DNA of 12,672 nt, from positions 1-12,672 of the forward strand of contig DATCVR010000335.1 in assembly GCA_036566745.1 (NCBI GenBank). The letters are read 5' to 3'. The notes beneath the pieces were generated by a model. The model was not told the origin of the DNA, made no database searches, and was given only the letters and a program-made list of their open reading frames with translations. Made by a program: the position numbers and the translations under genes. Every line of letters begins with the position of its first letter. The stretch's first letter is position 1. Source of the DNA: DATCVR01 sp036566745. Lineage in GTDB: Bacteria; Actinomycetota; Actinomycetes; Jiangellales; Jiangellaceae. Below are positions 1-6,519 of this stretch, one piece after another.

Positions 1-7
1 CGGTCAT
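1..7 (-). CDS. Possible 5' end of a gene downstream of the sigma factor (partial)
   Basis: An ATG on the minus strand at 7-5 overlaps the TGA stop of the sigma-factor gene in the four-base ATGA arrangement typical of translationally coupled actinobacterial genes. Only two codons lie inside the window, so no product can be named. In SigE-family loci the next gene is often a membrane or anti-sigma-like protein, but that is family knowledge and not visible here. Confidence 0.35.
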
Positions 8-546
8 CGGTCTGCGCCCCTCTCGTCCTGGAGGCGCGTTCGCAGGGCGGCGATCGCGCGGCTGGTCTGGGATTTCACGGTGCCGACGGAGCAGTTCAAG
101 GTGTCGGCGGTCTGTTGCTCGCTGAGGTCCTCGTAGAAGCGCAGCACTACAGCGGCGCGCTGGCGAGGCGGCAGGGTCTGGACCAGGGTCCACATCGCGT
201 CGCGTTCGCCGACGTCGTGGGCGGCGTCGCGGGGTTGTGAGCGGTGTTCGGGAAGGACGTCGACGCTGGTCTCGTTCCGCCGCCAGGCCCGGCGCCACCA
301 GCTGGTGTGCTCGTTGACCATGATCCGCCGGACGTAGGCGTCGAGGCTGGCCGTGTCGTGGACGCGGTGCCAGGCCAGGTAGAGCTTGGCCAGCGCGGTC
401 TGCACGAGGTCCTCGGCCGACTGCTGGCTGCCGGTGAGCAGGTACGCCGTGCGCAGCAGGGAGTTCTGCCGGTCGACGACGTACGTCTCGAACTCGATGT
501 CGCGATCGACCCGGACCGCCGCGGGTGTGGCTGCACTCGCATCCAT
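4..546 (-). CDS. SigE-family ECF RNA polymerase sigma factor
   Basis: A 180-residue sigma-70-family factor with the usual two-domain ECF build. Region 2 spans about residues 23-90, including the AEDLVQTALAKLYLAW helix. Region 4 spans about 118-172, with a helix-turn-helix around SEQQTADTLNCSVGTVKSQ that would read the -35 element. It lacks regions 1.1 and 3, as expected. The Trp/Arg-rich HTSWWRRAWRRNE segment after region 2 is typical of the actinobacterial SigE-like (TIGR02983-type) group. I chose the ATG at 546 because AAGGGGG lies 5-6 bases upstream; an upstream open frame exists but would run into the end of the E2 gene. It lies 85 bases after the E2 gene on the same strand, and its stop overlaps an ATG. 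Its regulon cannot be told from this window. An anti-sigma partner, if any, would lie beyond position 1. Confidence 0.9.
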   Translation of the reverse strand: MDASAATPAAVRVDRDIEFETYVVDRQNSLLRTAYLLTGSQQSAEDLVQTALAKLYLAWHRVHDTASLDAYVRRIMVNEHTSWWRRAWRRNETSVDVLPEHRSQPRDAAHDVGERDAMWTLVQTLPPRQRAAVVLRFYEDLSEQQTADTLNCSVGTVKSQTSRAIAALRTRLQDERGADR

Positions 547-631
547 GTCCGCCCCCTTCGTCTCACTCCCACAGACGCGGAGCGGTGCCAGGAGGTTGCA
601 CCTGGAACTGCGGCTTGGGCGGAACCGGGCG

Positions 632-1954
632 TCAGAGGTCGGCGAGCAACCCCAACGGACGCTCGACGCAGTCGGCCACGTAGCGCAGGAACCCGCCTGC
701 CGTGCCACCGTCGCACACCCGGTGGTCGAACGTGAGCGAGAGCTGGGTCAGCTTGCGGACGGCGAGCGCGCCGTCGACGACCCAGGGCTTGTCGACGATG
801 CGGCCGACGCCGAGCAGGGCGGCCTCGGGGTGGTTGATGATCGGCGTGGATCCGTCGACACCGAACACGCCGTAGTTGTTGAGGGTGAACGTGCCGCCGG
901 TGAGGTGCTCGGGACCGAGGGTGCCGGCGCGGGCCAGGTCGGTGAGCCGGGCGAGTTCGGCGCCGAGCTCGGCCGTGGTCAAGTGGCCGGCGTCCTTGAT
1001 CACCGGCACGACGAGGCCGCGCTCGGTCTGGGCCGCGAAACCCAGGTTGACCAGCGCGTGCCGCACGATCACGAGATCGCCGGTGGCCGGGTCCTCCTCG
1101 ACCGAGGCGTTGAGCTCGGGGAAGCGGGCCAGGCCAGCTACCACGATCCGGGCCAGCAGCGCCATGATCCCGACGCGACGGTCCGGGTCGCCGGTGCGCA
1201 GGGCGTCGCGCGCCTCGATCAGCCCGGTGGCGTCGACGTCGACCCAGGTGGTGGCGTCGGGGATCTCGCGCCGGCTGCGGGCGAGCTTCTCGGCCACGAG
1301 GCGGCGAACCCCGCGCAGCGGCTCGCGCAGGTCGCCATGGTGATCGGACGCCGGGGTAGTCGGCGGGACGGGCACCGGCGCTGCCTCCGCCGGACGATCG
1401 CCGCGGGCGGCCTCCACGTCGCGCCGCAGGATCACCCCGGCCGGACCGGTGCCGGCCAGGCCCGCCACGTCGACACCGCGCTCGCGGGCCAGCCGCCGCA
1501 CGACCGGAGAGATGACCCGGGGCGCGCCAGGGGTGGGAGACGCGCCCCGGGGGCTCGAGGGGCCGGACGGCTCGGAGGGCGAGCGCCGTCGGCGGGTCCG
1601 CCGGCTCACGGACGCCCCGGCCGTGCCGTAGCCGACGAGCACGGCGCCGGAGCCTGCGCGTTCCTCGACGCGGTGGGCCTCGACGGCGCGCGCGACCGGG
1701 TCGGCGAGCGGTGCGACGGACACGAGCGGACGGCCGACGGCGACGACCTCACCCGGCTGGGCGTGCAGGGTGAGGACCCGGCCGGCGTACGGGCAGGGCA
1801 CCTCGACGGTCGCCTTCGCCGTCTCGACCTCGACGAGGACGTCGTCGATGCCGACCTCGTCGCCCTCGGCCACCCGCCAGGTGACGATCTCGGCCTCGGT
1901 CAGGCCTTCGCCGAGGTCGGGCAGCACGAAGGTCTGGTGCGGCGCGTCGATCAT
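632..1954 (-). CDS. bkdC: Branched-chain 2-oxoacid dehydrogenase E2 (dihydrolipoamide acyltransferase)
   Basis: A 440-residue E2 core subunit that moves the acyl group made by E1 from its lipoyl arm to coenzyme A. Three parts are visible. The lipoyl domain is residues 6-80, with the lipoyl-lysine K48 in ETAKAT (ETDKA in the commonest form). A peripheral-subunit-binding domain spans about 147-182 (ISPVVRRLARERGVDVAGL). The catalytic acyltransferase domain runs from about 208 to 440, with the DHRVCDG motif giving active-site H411 and D415. Arg/Ser/Pro-rich and Ala/Pro-rich linkers (about 115-146 and 183-206) join the domains. There is a single lipoyl domain, as is common for branched-chain E2. 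The ATG at 1954 overlaps the E1-beta stop in an ATGA junction, so the two are probably translationally coupled. Gene order and sequence favour the branched-chain over the pyruvate complex, but substrate is inferred. Symbol follows M. tuberculosis bkdABC. Confidence 0.93.
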   Translation of the reverse strand: MIDAPHQTFVLPDLGEGLTEAEIVTWRVAEGDEVGIDDVLVEVETAKATVEVPCPYAGRVLTLHAQPGEVVAVGRPLVSVAPLADPVARAVEAHRVEERAGSGAVLVGYGTAGASVSRRTRRRRSPSEPSGPSSPRGASPTPGAPRVISPVVRRLARERGVDVAGLAGTGPAGVILRRDVEAARGDRPAEAAPVPVPPTTPASDHHGDLREPLRGVRRLVAEKLARSRREIPDATTWVDVDATGLIEARDALRTGDPDRRVGIMALLARIVVAGLARFPELNASVEEDPATGDLVIVRHALVNLGFAAQTERGLVVPVIKDAGHLTTAELGAELARLTDLARAGTLGPEHLTGGTFTLNNYGVFGVDGSTPIINHPEAALLGVGRIVDKPWVVDGALAVRKLTQLSLTFDHRVCDGGTAGGFLRYVADCVERPLGLLADL

Positions 1955-2997
1955 GCCGACGCCCCGTGAGCGGCGAGGAAGCGGGGGTCGGGAGCGTCGT
2001 CCCACTGCAGCCGGTCGACGGCGTCGAGTACCCGGTCGACACCGGGCAGGTGGAACTTCTCGATGATCGGCGGCGGGTAGGGAACGTCCCAGCCGGCGAC
2101 CCGCAGGACCGGCGCCGCCAGCGAATGGAAGCAGCGCTCCTGTACGCGCGCGGCGATCTCGGCGCCCATGCCGGCGAAGCCAGCCGCCTCGGTGACGACG
2201 ACGCAGCGCCCGGTCCTGCGCACCGAGGCGGCCACGGTGGCGTCGTCGAACGGGACCAACGTGCGGAGGTCGATCACCTCGAGGTCGAGTCCGTCCTCGG
2301 CTGCCGCGGCGGCTGCTTCGAGGGCCACGGCGAGGGTCGGGCCGTAGGCGACGAGCGTGGCGTCGGATCCGCTGCGCCGCACGGCGGCGGTGCCGAAGGG
2401 CGCTGTGCGGGCGGGCAGCTCGATCTCGGACTTGGACCAGTAGAGCTTCTTGGGCTCGAGGAACACGACCGGGTCGGGATCCTCGATCGCCTCGCGGAGC
2501 AGCGAGTACGCGTCGTCGACAGTGGCCGGCGTGACGACCTTGAGCCCGGGAGTGTGGACGTAGTACGCCTCCGAGGAGTCGCTGTGGTGCTCGACGCCGC
2601 CGATCCCTCCGGCGTAGGGCACCCGGATGACCATCGGGACACCCACGCGGCCGCGGGTCCGGTTGCGCATCTTGGCCACGTGCGAGGTGATCTGCTCGAA
2701 CGCCGGGTAGGCGAACGCGTCGAACTGCATCTCGACCACGGGGCGGAAGCCGTTCATGGCCATCCCCAGGGCGAAGCCGACGATGCCGCTCTCGGCCAGC
2801 GGGGTGTCGAAGCAGCGCTGGTCGCCGAAGTCGCGGGTCAGCCCGTCGGTGATCCGGAAGACGCCGCCGTAGACGCCGACGTCCTCGCCGAACACCACCA
2901 CCGACTCGTCGGCGGTCATCGCGTCGCGGAGGGCGGCGTTGAGCGCCTGGGCCATCGTGACCGGCGCGGTGCCTGGGCTGTCCGGTGTGGCGGCCAT
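1951..2997 (-). CDS. bkdB: Branched-chain 2-oxoacid dehydrogenase E1 beta subunit
   Basis: A 348-residue beta subunit of the thiamine-diphosphate-dependent alpha2beta2 E1 enzyme, which decarboxylates branched-chain 2-oxoacids from Val, Leu and Ile. The family signature is clear: GEDVGVYGGVFRITDGL at about 37-53, then PLAESGIVGFALGMAMNG, in which E69 is expected to activate the cofactor. GGIGGVEHHSDSSEAYYVH (about 130-148) and LEPKKLYW (about 180-187) follow. The C-terminal transketolase-like domain occupies roughly 205-340. The full family length is present. The ATG at 2997 shares one base with the E1-alpha stop (TGATG), and GGGGGTGA lies upstream inside the E1-alpha end. A second in-frame ATG at residue 15 is possible but less well placed. 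It is the middle gene of the operon, and its stop overlaps the E2 start. Confidence 0.95.
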   Translation of the reverse strand: MAATPDSPGTAPVTMAQALNAALRDAMTADESVVVFGEDVGVYGGVFRITDGLTRDFGDQRCFDTPLAESGIVGFALGMAMNGFRPVVEMQFDAFAYPAFEQITSHVAKMRNRTRGRVGVPMVIRVPYAGGIGGVEHHSDSSEAYYVHTPGLKVVTPATVDDAYSLLREAIEDPDPVVFLEPKKLYWSKSEIELPARTAPFGTAAVRRSGSDATLVAYGPTLAVALEAAAAAAEDGLDLEVIDLRTLVPFDDATVAASVRRTGRCVVVTEAAGFAGMGAEIAARVQERCFHSLAAPVLRVAGWDVPYPPPIIEKFHLPGVDRVLDAVDRLQWDDAPDPRFLAAHGASA

Positions 2998-4196
2998 CAG
3001 TGCTCACCCCCGTCAGCGTCGATCTCGGCACGCAGCCACGCGGCCTGTTCGCGCAGCTGGGGGGTGGGCTCGGCGTAGACGTGGGCGAACAGTTCGCCGG
3101 GGTCGACGTGCGGCTCCTCGTTCATGCGGGTGCGCACGCCCGCCGCGAACGTCTCGGCTTCCTCGCGGGCTCCGCCGAGCTGCTCGTCGGTGAGTGCGCC
3201 GCTGGCGGTGAGGTACGTCTCGAGCCGCTGGATCGGATCGCGCAGCCGCCAGGCCTCGACCTCGGCGGAGTCGCGATAGCGGCTGGGGTCGTCGGAGTTC
3301 GTGTGCGGCTCGACGCGGTAGGTGTGCGCCTCGACGAGCACCGGACCCTCGCCGCGCCGGGCCGACTCGACGGCGTCGAGCAGGACGGACTGCACTGCCA
3401 CGGCGTCGTTGCCGTCGACGTGCTCGCTGCGGATGCCGTAGCCGACCCCCTTCGCGGCCAGGGTGGGTGCAGCGCTCTGCCGCGACAACGGCACCGAGAT
3501 CGCGAAGCCGTTGTTCTGGACCAGGAAGACCACGGGTACGTGGAACACGGCCGCGAAGTTGAGCGCCTCGTGGAAGTCGCCCTCGCTCGTGCCGCCGTCG
3601 CCGACGAACACCATGGCCACGGTGTCCTCACCGCGCAGCCATGCGGCGTGGGCGAGGCCGGCCGCGTGGATGCTGTGGGTGGCCAGCGGTGTGCACTGCG
3701 GAGCGGTGTGGGTGGTCAGCGGGTCGTAGCCGCAGTGCCAGCTGCCGCGCAGCAGGGTGAGCGCCTCGACCGCGTCGATGTCGCGGGTGACCAGCGCCAT
3801 CGTGTCCCGATAGGTGGGGAACAGCCAGTCGGTGGGGCGCAGTGCGAGCACCCCTCCGACCTGGCACGCCTCCTGGCCCCGGCTGGACGGATACACCGCG
3901 AGGCGGCCCTGTTTGGTCAGCGCGGTGGCCTGCGCGTCGAAGCGGCGGCCGACGACCATGCGCCGATGGGCCTCGAGGAGGAGGGGGGTGGGCGGGAGGT
4001 CGAAGCGGCCGCGCTCCGCGTCGGGAGCGAGCGCGCCGTCGTCGTCGAGGAATCGGATGGGCTGCTGGGACGGGAGGAGCCCGGCCATCGCGGCGGTTCC
4101 GGCTGTTCCGGAGACGCCGGCGGTCCCGGCGGCTCCGGTCGGGCCGGCCGCGCCACTCGGCGAGCCCGTCGTCCCAGGATGGATCTGCGCGGTCAT
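2997..4196 (-). CDS. bkdA: Branched-chain 2-oxoacid dehydrogenase E1 alpha subunit, with Gly-X-Y N-terminal extension
   Basis: A 399-residue alpha subunit of the E1 decarboxylase. The thiamine diphosphate motif runs from GDG (199-201) to NN (228-229), with the usual spacing. The loop HTYRVEPHTNSDDPSRYRD (about 291-309) matches the regulated serine loop of branched-chain E1-alpha. FLDDDGALAPDAERG (about 49-63) is typical of the actinobacterial members. The first 40 residues are unusual: residues 15-35 form seven uninterrupted Gly-X-Y triplets made mostly of Ala, Thr, Ser and Pro. I chose the ATG at 4196 because AGGGG lies 11 bases upstream. An ATG at residue 37 would remove the repeat but has no ribosome site, and an upstream ATG at 4277 would run through the palindrome of the promoter region. 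It is the first gene of the operon, divergent from an Lrp-type regulator. Confidence 0.93.
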   Translation of the reverse strand: MTAQIHPGTTGSPSGAAGPTGAAGTAGVSGTAGTAAMAGLLPSQQPIRFLDDDGALAPDAERGRFDLPPTPLLLEAHRRMVVGRRFDAQATALTKQGRLAVYPSSRGQEACQVGGVLALRPTDWLFPTYRDTMALVTRDIDAVEALTLLRGSWHCGYDPLTTHTAPQCTPLATHSIHAAGLAHAAWLRGEDTVAMVFVGDGGTSEGDFHEALNFAAVFHVPVVFLVQNNGFAISVPLSRQSAAPTLAAKGVGYGIRSEHVDGNDAVAVQSVLLDAVESARRGEGPVLVEAHTYRVEPHTNSDDPSRYRDSAEVEAWRLRDPIQRLETYLTASGALTDEQLGGAREEAETFAAGVRTRMNEEPHVDPGELFAHVYAEPTPQLREQAAWLRAEIDADGGEH

Positions 4197-4324
4197 GACG
4201 ATGTACACCCCTGTCGGCGCGGTTTCGCCGTTGAACCACTCGTGACCCCCACATGGTGCGCTCGGGGAGATGTTCATCTCTACACTCGGGGAAAATCGGT
4301 GACATCCGGCTGAGGAGTGCGACT
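4197..4324. promoter_or_regulatory. Divergent promoter region between bkdA and the Lrp-family gene
   Basis: A 128-base spacer separates the two divergent starts. It is less GC-rich in its centre. A perfect palindrome GAGATG-TT-CATCTC sits at 4267-4280, and the octamer CTCGGGGA occurs twice in direct orientation (4261-4268 and 4285-4292), 24 bases apart. TACACT at 4281-4286 is a plausible -10 box for the regulator gene, directly abutting the palindrome; no convincing -35 was found. CGGCG-N6-CGCCG (4215-4230) would form a small hairpin in the bkdA leader just upstream of its ribosome site. The promoter positions are inferred from sequence pattern only. Confidence 0.6.
4267..4280. promoter_or_regulatory. 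Candidate operator palindrome for the divergent Lrp/AsnC regulator
   Basis: GAGATGTTCATCTC has two perfect 6-base arms around a TT centre. It lies midway between the bkdA and regulator genes and abuts a possible -10 box. Lrp-family dimers bind short imperfect palindromes, often in their own promoter, so this is the most likely binding site in the spacer. Binding itself is inferred. Confidence 0.5.
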
Positions 4325-4837
4325 GTGAGCGACCAAACGTCTCAGAGTGAGCGGCGTCACACCTGGCGGACCGGCCAAACGTCTCCGCGGCTGCTCGATG
4401 AGGTCGACCGGCTGATCCTCGACGAGCTCTCGCGCGACGGCCGGGTGTCCATCCGCACCCTCGCCGAACGCGTTCACGTCTCGCGCGCCAACGCCTACGC
4501 GAGGGTCGACCGGCTGGTGGCCGACGGCGTCATCACCGGGTTCGGGGCGACGGTCGACCCGGAGCGCGCCGGCCTCGGCACGAGCGCCTACGTGCTGCTC
4601 TCGATCCAGCAGAACGCCTGGCGCGAGGTGGCGGCGGCGCTGGGATCGCTGCCGTACGTCGAGCACTTCGCGCTGGTCGGCGGCGATTTCGACGTGCTGG
4701 CGCTGGTGCGGGCGCCCAACAACGCGGAATTGCGCCACGTCGTGCTCGAGCACATCCAGGACGTCCCTGGGGTCCTGAGCACGCGCACGTGGCTGGTGTT
4801 CGACGAGCACCTGGGCCGGGGCGCGCGCTGGGTCTGA
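4325..4837 (+). CDS. Lrp/AsnC-family transcriptional regulator (BkdR-like)
   Basis: A 170-residue feast/famine regulator. A winged helix-turn-helix spans about residues 24-75 (LDEVDRLILDELSRDGR, then VSIRTLAERVHVSRANAYARV). An RAM ligand-binding and oligomerisation domain spans about 85-160, with GGDFDVLALVRA as the typical effector-pocket strand. The GTG at 4325 is preferred over the ATG at 4253 because GAGGAG lies exactly 7 bases upstream, and the longer form would start inside the promoter region. It is transcribed away from the bkd operon. In Pseudomonas putida the Lrp homologue BkdR controls the divergent bkd operon in response to branched-chain amino acids, and the same layout here suggests the same job. 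Whether it activates or represses cannot be read from the sequence. No bkdR symbol is given because only the family and context support it. Confidence 0.92.
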   Translation: MSDQTSQSERRHTWRTGQTSPRLLDEVDRLILDELSRDGRVSIRTLAERVHVSRANAYARVDRLVADGVITGFGATVDPERAGLGTSAYVLLSIQQNAWREVAAALGSLPYVEHFALVGGDFDVLALVRAPNNAELRHVVLEHIQDVPGVLSTRTWLVFDEHLGRGARWV

Positions 4838-4845
4838 GCGCCCGG
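4816..4845 (+). terminator. Possible stem-loop at the end of the Lrp-family gene
   Basis: CCGGGGCGC (4816-4824) can pair with GCGCCCGG (4838-4845), with one bulged G and a 13-base loop containing the stop codon. No T-tract follows, so an intrinsic terminator of the classical kind is not shown. It may be a weak GC-rich actinobacterial terminator or a chance pairing in GC-rich DNA. Confidence 0.25.
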
Positions 4846-4880
4846 AATCGAGGTCGGCTCGCTCGGCGGGCTCGGGTAAC

Positions 4881-5012
4881 GTGACCGCCGCCACAGCTGT
4901 CGTGGGCGACATGATCACGTGTGCCTTCACCACCGACTACCTGGGCAACACGCTCGAACAGCTCGAGCCGATGTCCACCGAGCTGCTCGGGTTGATCGTC
5001 GAGGCGCTCTGA
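4881..5012 (+). CDS. Small unrecognised ORF or gene remnant
   Basis: An open frame of 43 codons from GTG 4881, or 33 from ATG 4911, ending in TGA at 5010-5012. From the ATG, 31 of 33 codons end in G or C, as in the neighbouring real genes, and the peptide (TTDYLGNTLEQLEPMSTEL and onward) looks like an ordinary soluble helical segment with no signal peptide or membrane segment. I do not recognise it. Neither start has a ribosome site; TAACGT at 4877-4882 could be a -10 box, but it is badly spaced for leaderless translation. It may be the degraded end of a larger gene, a small protein, or chance in GC-rich DNA. It lies between the Lrp-family gene and the broken AraC gene. Confidence 0.3.
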   Translation: MTAATAVVGDMITCAFTTDYLGNTLEQLEPMSTELLGLIVEAL

Positions 5013-5065
5013 GGCAGCCGCGTTGGCGATCGTCCACGCCGACGCGCCCTGTCGGTGACCCGTCC

Positions 5066-5071
5066 TACGGT
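5066..5071 (+). promoter_or_regulatory. -10 box of a leaderless promoter for the AraC-type gene
   Basis: TACGGT fits TANNNT and lies 7 bases before the ATG at 5079, the spacing seen in actinobacterial leaderless transcripts. There is no ribosome site and no clear -35. Confidence 0.5.
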
Positions 5072-5078
5072 GGTGGTC

Positions 5079-5817
5079 ATGACGGCCTACGCGGAGTTCG
5101 CGCCGGGCGAAGGGCTGGCGAGCCGGCTGGCGTGTGTCTGGACCAGCGAGGCGGGGGCGTCGGCGCTGGTCAAGCGGGTGGTGCCCGACGGCTGCATCGA
5201 TCTGATCTGGACCTCCACCACCGGGTCGGTTCAGGTGGCCGGCCCCGATACCCAGGCCGTCATCGCGCCGATCGCGGCCGCTCAGCGCTTCGTGGCCGTG
5301 CGCTTCCGGCCCGGTGCCGCGGCTGACGTCCTGGGCGTGCCGGCTCACGTCCTGCGCGACCTTCGGGTGCCGCTCGCCCAGCTGTGGGGCGGCGAGGCCG
5401 AGCGGCTGGCCGACGCGCTGAACGACGGCGGCGGCGTCCGCACCATGGAGGCGCTGGTCGGCGAGCGGATCCGCACCGCCGGCCCACCCCAGCCGGTCGT
5501 CGGCGCCGTGGTGGCGCGAGTGCGGGCGGGTCTGTCGGTGCGAGCCCTGGCCCACGACCTCGGTGTCAGCGAACGCCACCTCCGCCGCCAGAGCCTCGAC
5601 GCGTTCGGGTACGGACCCAAGGTGCTCCAGCGGGTGCTGCGTTTCCAGCGCGCGGTCAGGCTCGCCCCCGGCGTCGCCACGTGGGCCGATCTCGCCCACC
5701 AGACCGGGCGCCGACCAGGCCCATCTGGCTCGGGAAGTGCGACAGCTCTCCGGCCTCACGCTCACCGAGCTCGTGGGCGACCGCACGTCCGCGGACCTGT
5801 CGACGGCCCTGGCCTGA
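5079..5817 (+). pseudogene. AraC-family transcriptional regulator, frameshifted in the second helix-turn-helix
   Basis: The N-terminal part resembles the small sensor domain of AraC-type regulators with a VPDGCIDLIW motif (about residues 41-50) and FVAVRFRPGAAADVLGVP (about 76-93). The AraC DNA-binding domain starts near residue 150, with the first helix-turn-helix around LSVRALAHDLGVSERHLRRQ. The reading frame breaks at position 5709. Up to GGG 5706-5708 it reads WADLAHQTG. From 5710 the family-typical ADQAHLAREVRQLSGLTLTELV continues in another frame to a stop at 5815-5817. The expected GY-ADQAHL is missing two bases of its Tyr codon. The unshifted frame runs on to 5825 with a low-complexity tail. 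So the gene is either newly inactivated or carries a sequencing error. Restored, it would be about 246 residues, normal for the family. The target is unknown. The ATG at 5079 is preferred over the GTG at 5055 because of the upstream -10 box. Confidence 0.8.
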
Positions 5818-5861
5818 CCGACTAGGCCATCTGACGGAGTCACCGCGGGCCGTGCGCGGAA

Positions 5862-5867
5862 TAGTGT
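5862..5867 (+). promoter_or_regulatory. -10 box of a leaderless promoter for the histidine-phosphatase gene
   Basis: TAGTGT (TANNNT) lies 6 bases before the ATG at 5874. No ribosome site is present, which supports leaderless transcription from the start codon. No clear -35 was seen. Confidence 0.5.
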
Positions 5868-5873
5868 CGCGGC

Positions 5874-6509
5874 ATGGTTCATCCGGAGGTGGAACGGTTG
5901 ATCATCGTGCGTCATGCCATGCCACTGCTCGAGCCTGACGTCCCGAGCGAACAATGGAGACTCGGAGAGAGCGGTCGTGCGGCGGCCCGCGCACTCGCCG
6001 GCGAAATGCCGCCAGCGGCGTACCTGGCGGCCAGCCACGAACCCAAGGCCGTGCAGACCGTCCAGGAACTGGCGATCGGTCAGCACGTCGTCACCGATGC
6101 CGGCTTTCGCGAGGTCGAGCGACCGCATGAGTGGTCAGGCGACTATCGTGCCCGGGCCAGGGCTTACGTCGAAGGCGTATGCCACCCCGGATGGGAACCG
6201 CACGCGGACGTCATCGCTCGGTTCGACGACGCTGTGTCCCGCCACGGCTCGCGCGCCACGGCTCTCGGGCAGATCCTCGTGATCGGTACCCACGGAATGG
6301 CACCCACCGTGTGGCTCGCGGAGCGCGTCACACTCCGCCCTAGCCCGGCTGAGTTCTGGGAGCGGCTGCGATTTCCCGACGTGATCGACGTGGACCTGCC
6401 CGCGGGACGAGCGGAGCAGCGCATGGGCGTGGGAACGGGGTGGTGGCGGCTGGCCATGGGGACGGGGAAGGCGCGGTGGCGGCGCCGGGGAGCCACGGAC
6501 GGGCAGTAG
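5874..6509 (+). CDS. Histidine phosphatase superfamily protein, variant signature
   Basis: A 211-residue protein of the phosphoglycerate-mutase-like fold. The signature at residues 10-16 is IIVRHAM, giving the putative phospho-accepting H14 in RHA where most members have RHG. The next conserved block reads SHEPKAVQT (54-62), with K58 where the family usually has Arg. FREVERP (78-84) supplies the acidic general-acid candidate, and GTHG (139-142) the second His, H140. The core residues for phosphatase action are therefore present, with conservative changes. The C-terminal 25 residues are basic and Trp-rich (WWRLAMGTGKARWRRRG). The substrate is unknown. The gene stands alone between the broken AraC gene and the DUF4177-RidA operon. 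Its TAG stop is the first half of the next gene's -10 box. The ATG at 5874 fits the leaderless pattern. Confidence 0.8.
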   Translation: MVHPEVERLIIVRHAMPLLEPDVPSEQWRLGESGRAAARALAGEMPPAAYLAASHEPKAVQTVQELAIGQHVVTDAGFREVERPHEWSGDYRARARAYVEGVCHPGWEPHADVIARFDDAVSRHGSRATALGQILVIGTHGMAPTVWLAERVTLRPSPAEFWERLRFPDVIDVDLPAGRAEQRMGVGTGWWRLAMGTGKARWRRRGATDGQ

Positions 6510-6512
6510 GCT
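6507..6512 (+). promoter_or_regulatory. -10 box of a leaderless promoter for the DUF4177-RidA operon
   Basis: TAGGCT lies 7 bases before the ATG at 6520, and its first three bases are the TAG stop codon of the preceding gene. No ribosome site or clear -35 is seen. Confidence 0.55.
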
Positions 6513-6519
6513 CGCGACC

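Noticed and set aside
588..605. CCAGG-N8-CCTGG hairpin between E2 and the sigma gene as terminator
   Set aside because: Only five pairs and no T-tract; too weak to claim.
386..1969. Long plus-strand open frame of 527 codons opposite the E2 gene
   Set aside because: Composition is Gly/Arg/Ala/Asp-rich without domains, and it lies antisense to a complete E2 gene with intact motifs; long antisense frames are usual in such GC-rich DNA.
4253..4324. ATG at 4253 as the start of the Lrp-family gene
   Set aside because: It would translate through the palindrome and the likely -10; GTG 4325 has an excellent ribosome site.
4533..6128. Minus-strand open frame of 531 codons across the Lrp, AraC and phosphatase genes
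   Set aside because: It spans three genes on the other strand, has no recognisable domain and is Arg/Pro-rich shadow sequence.
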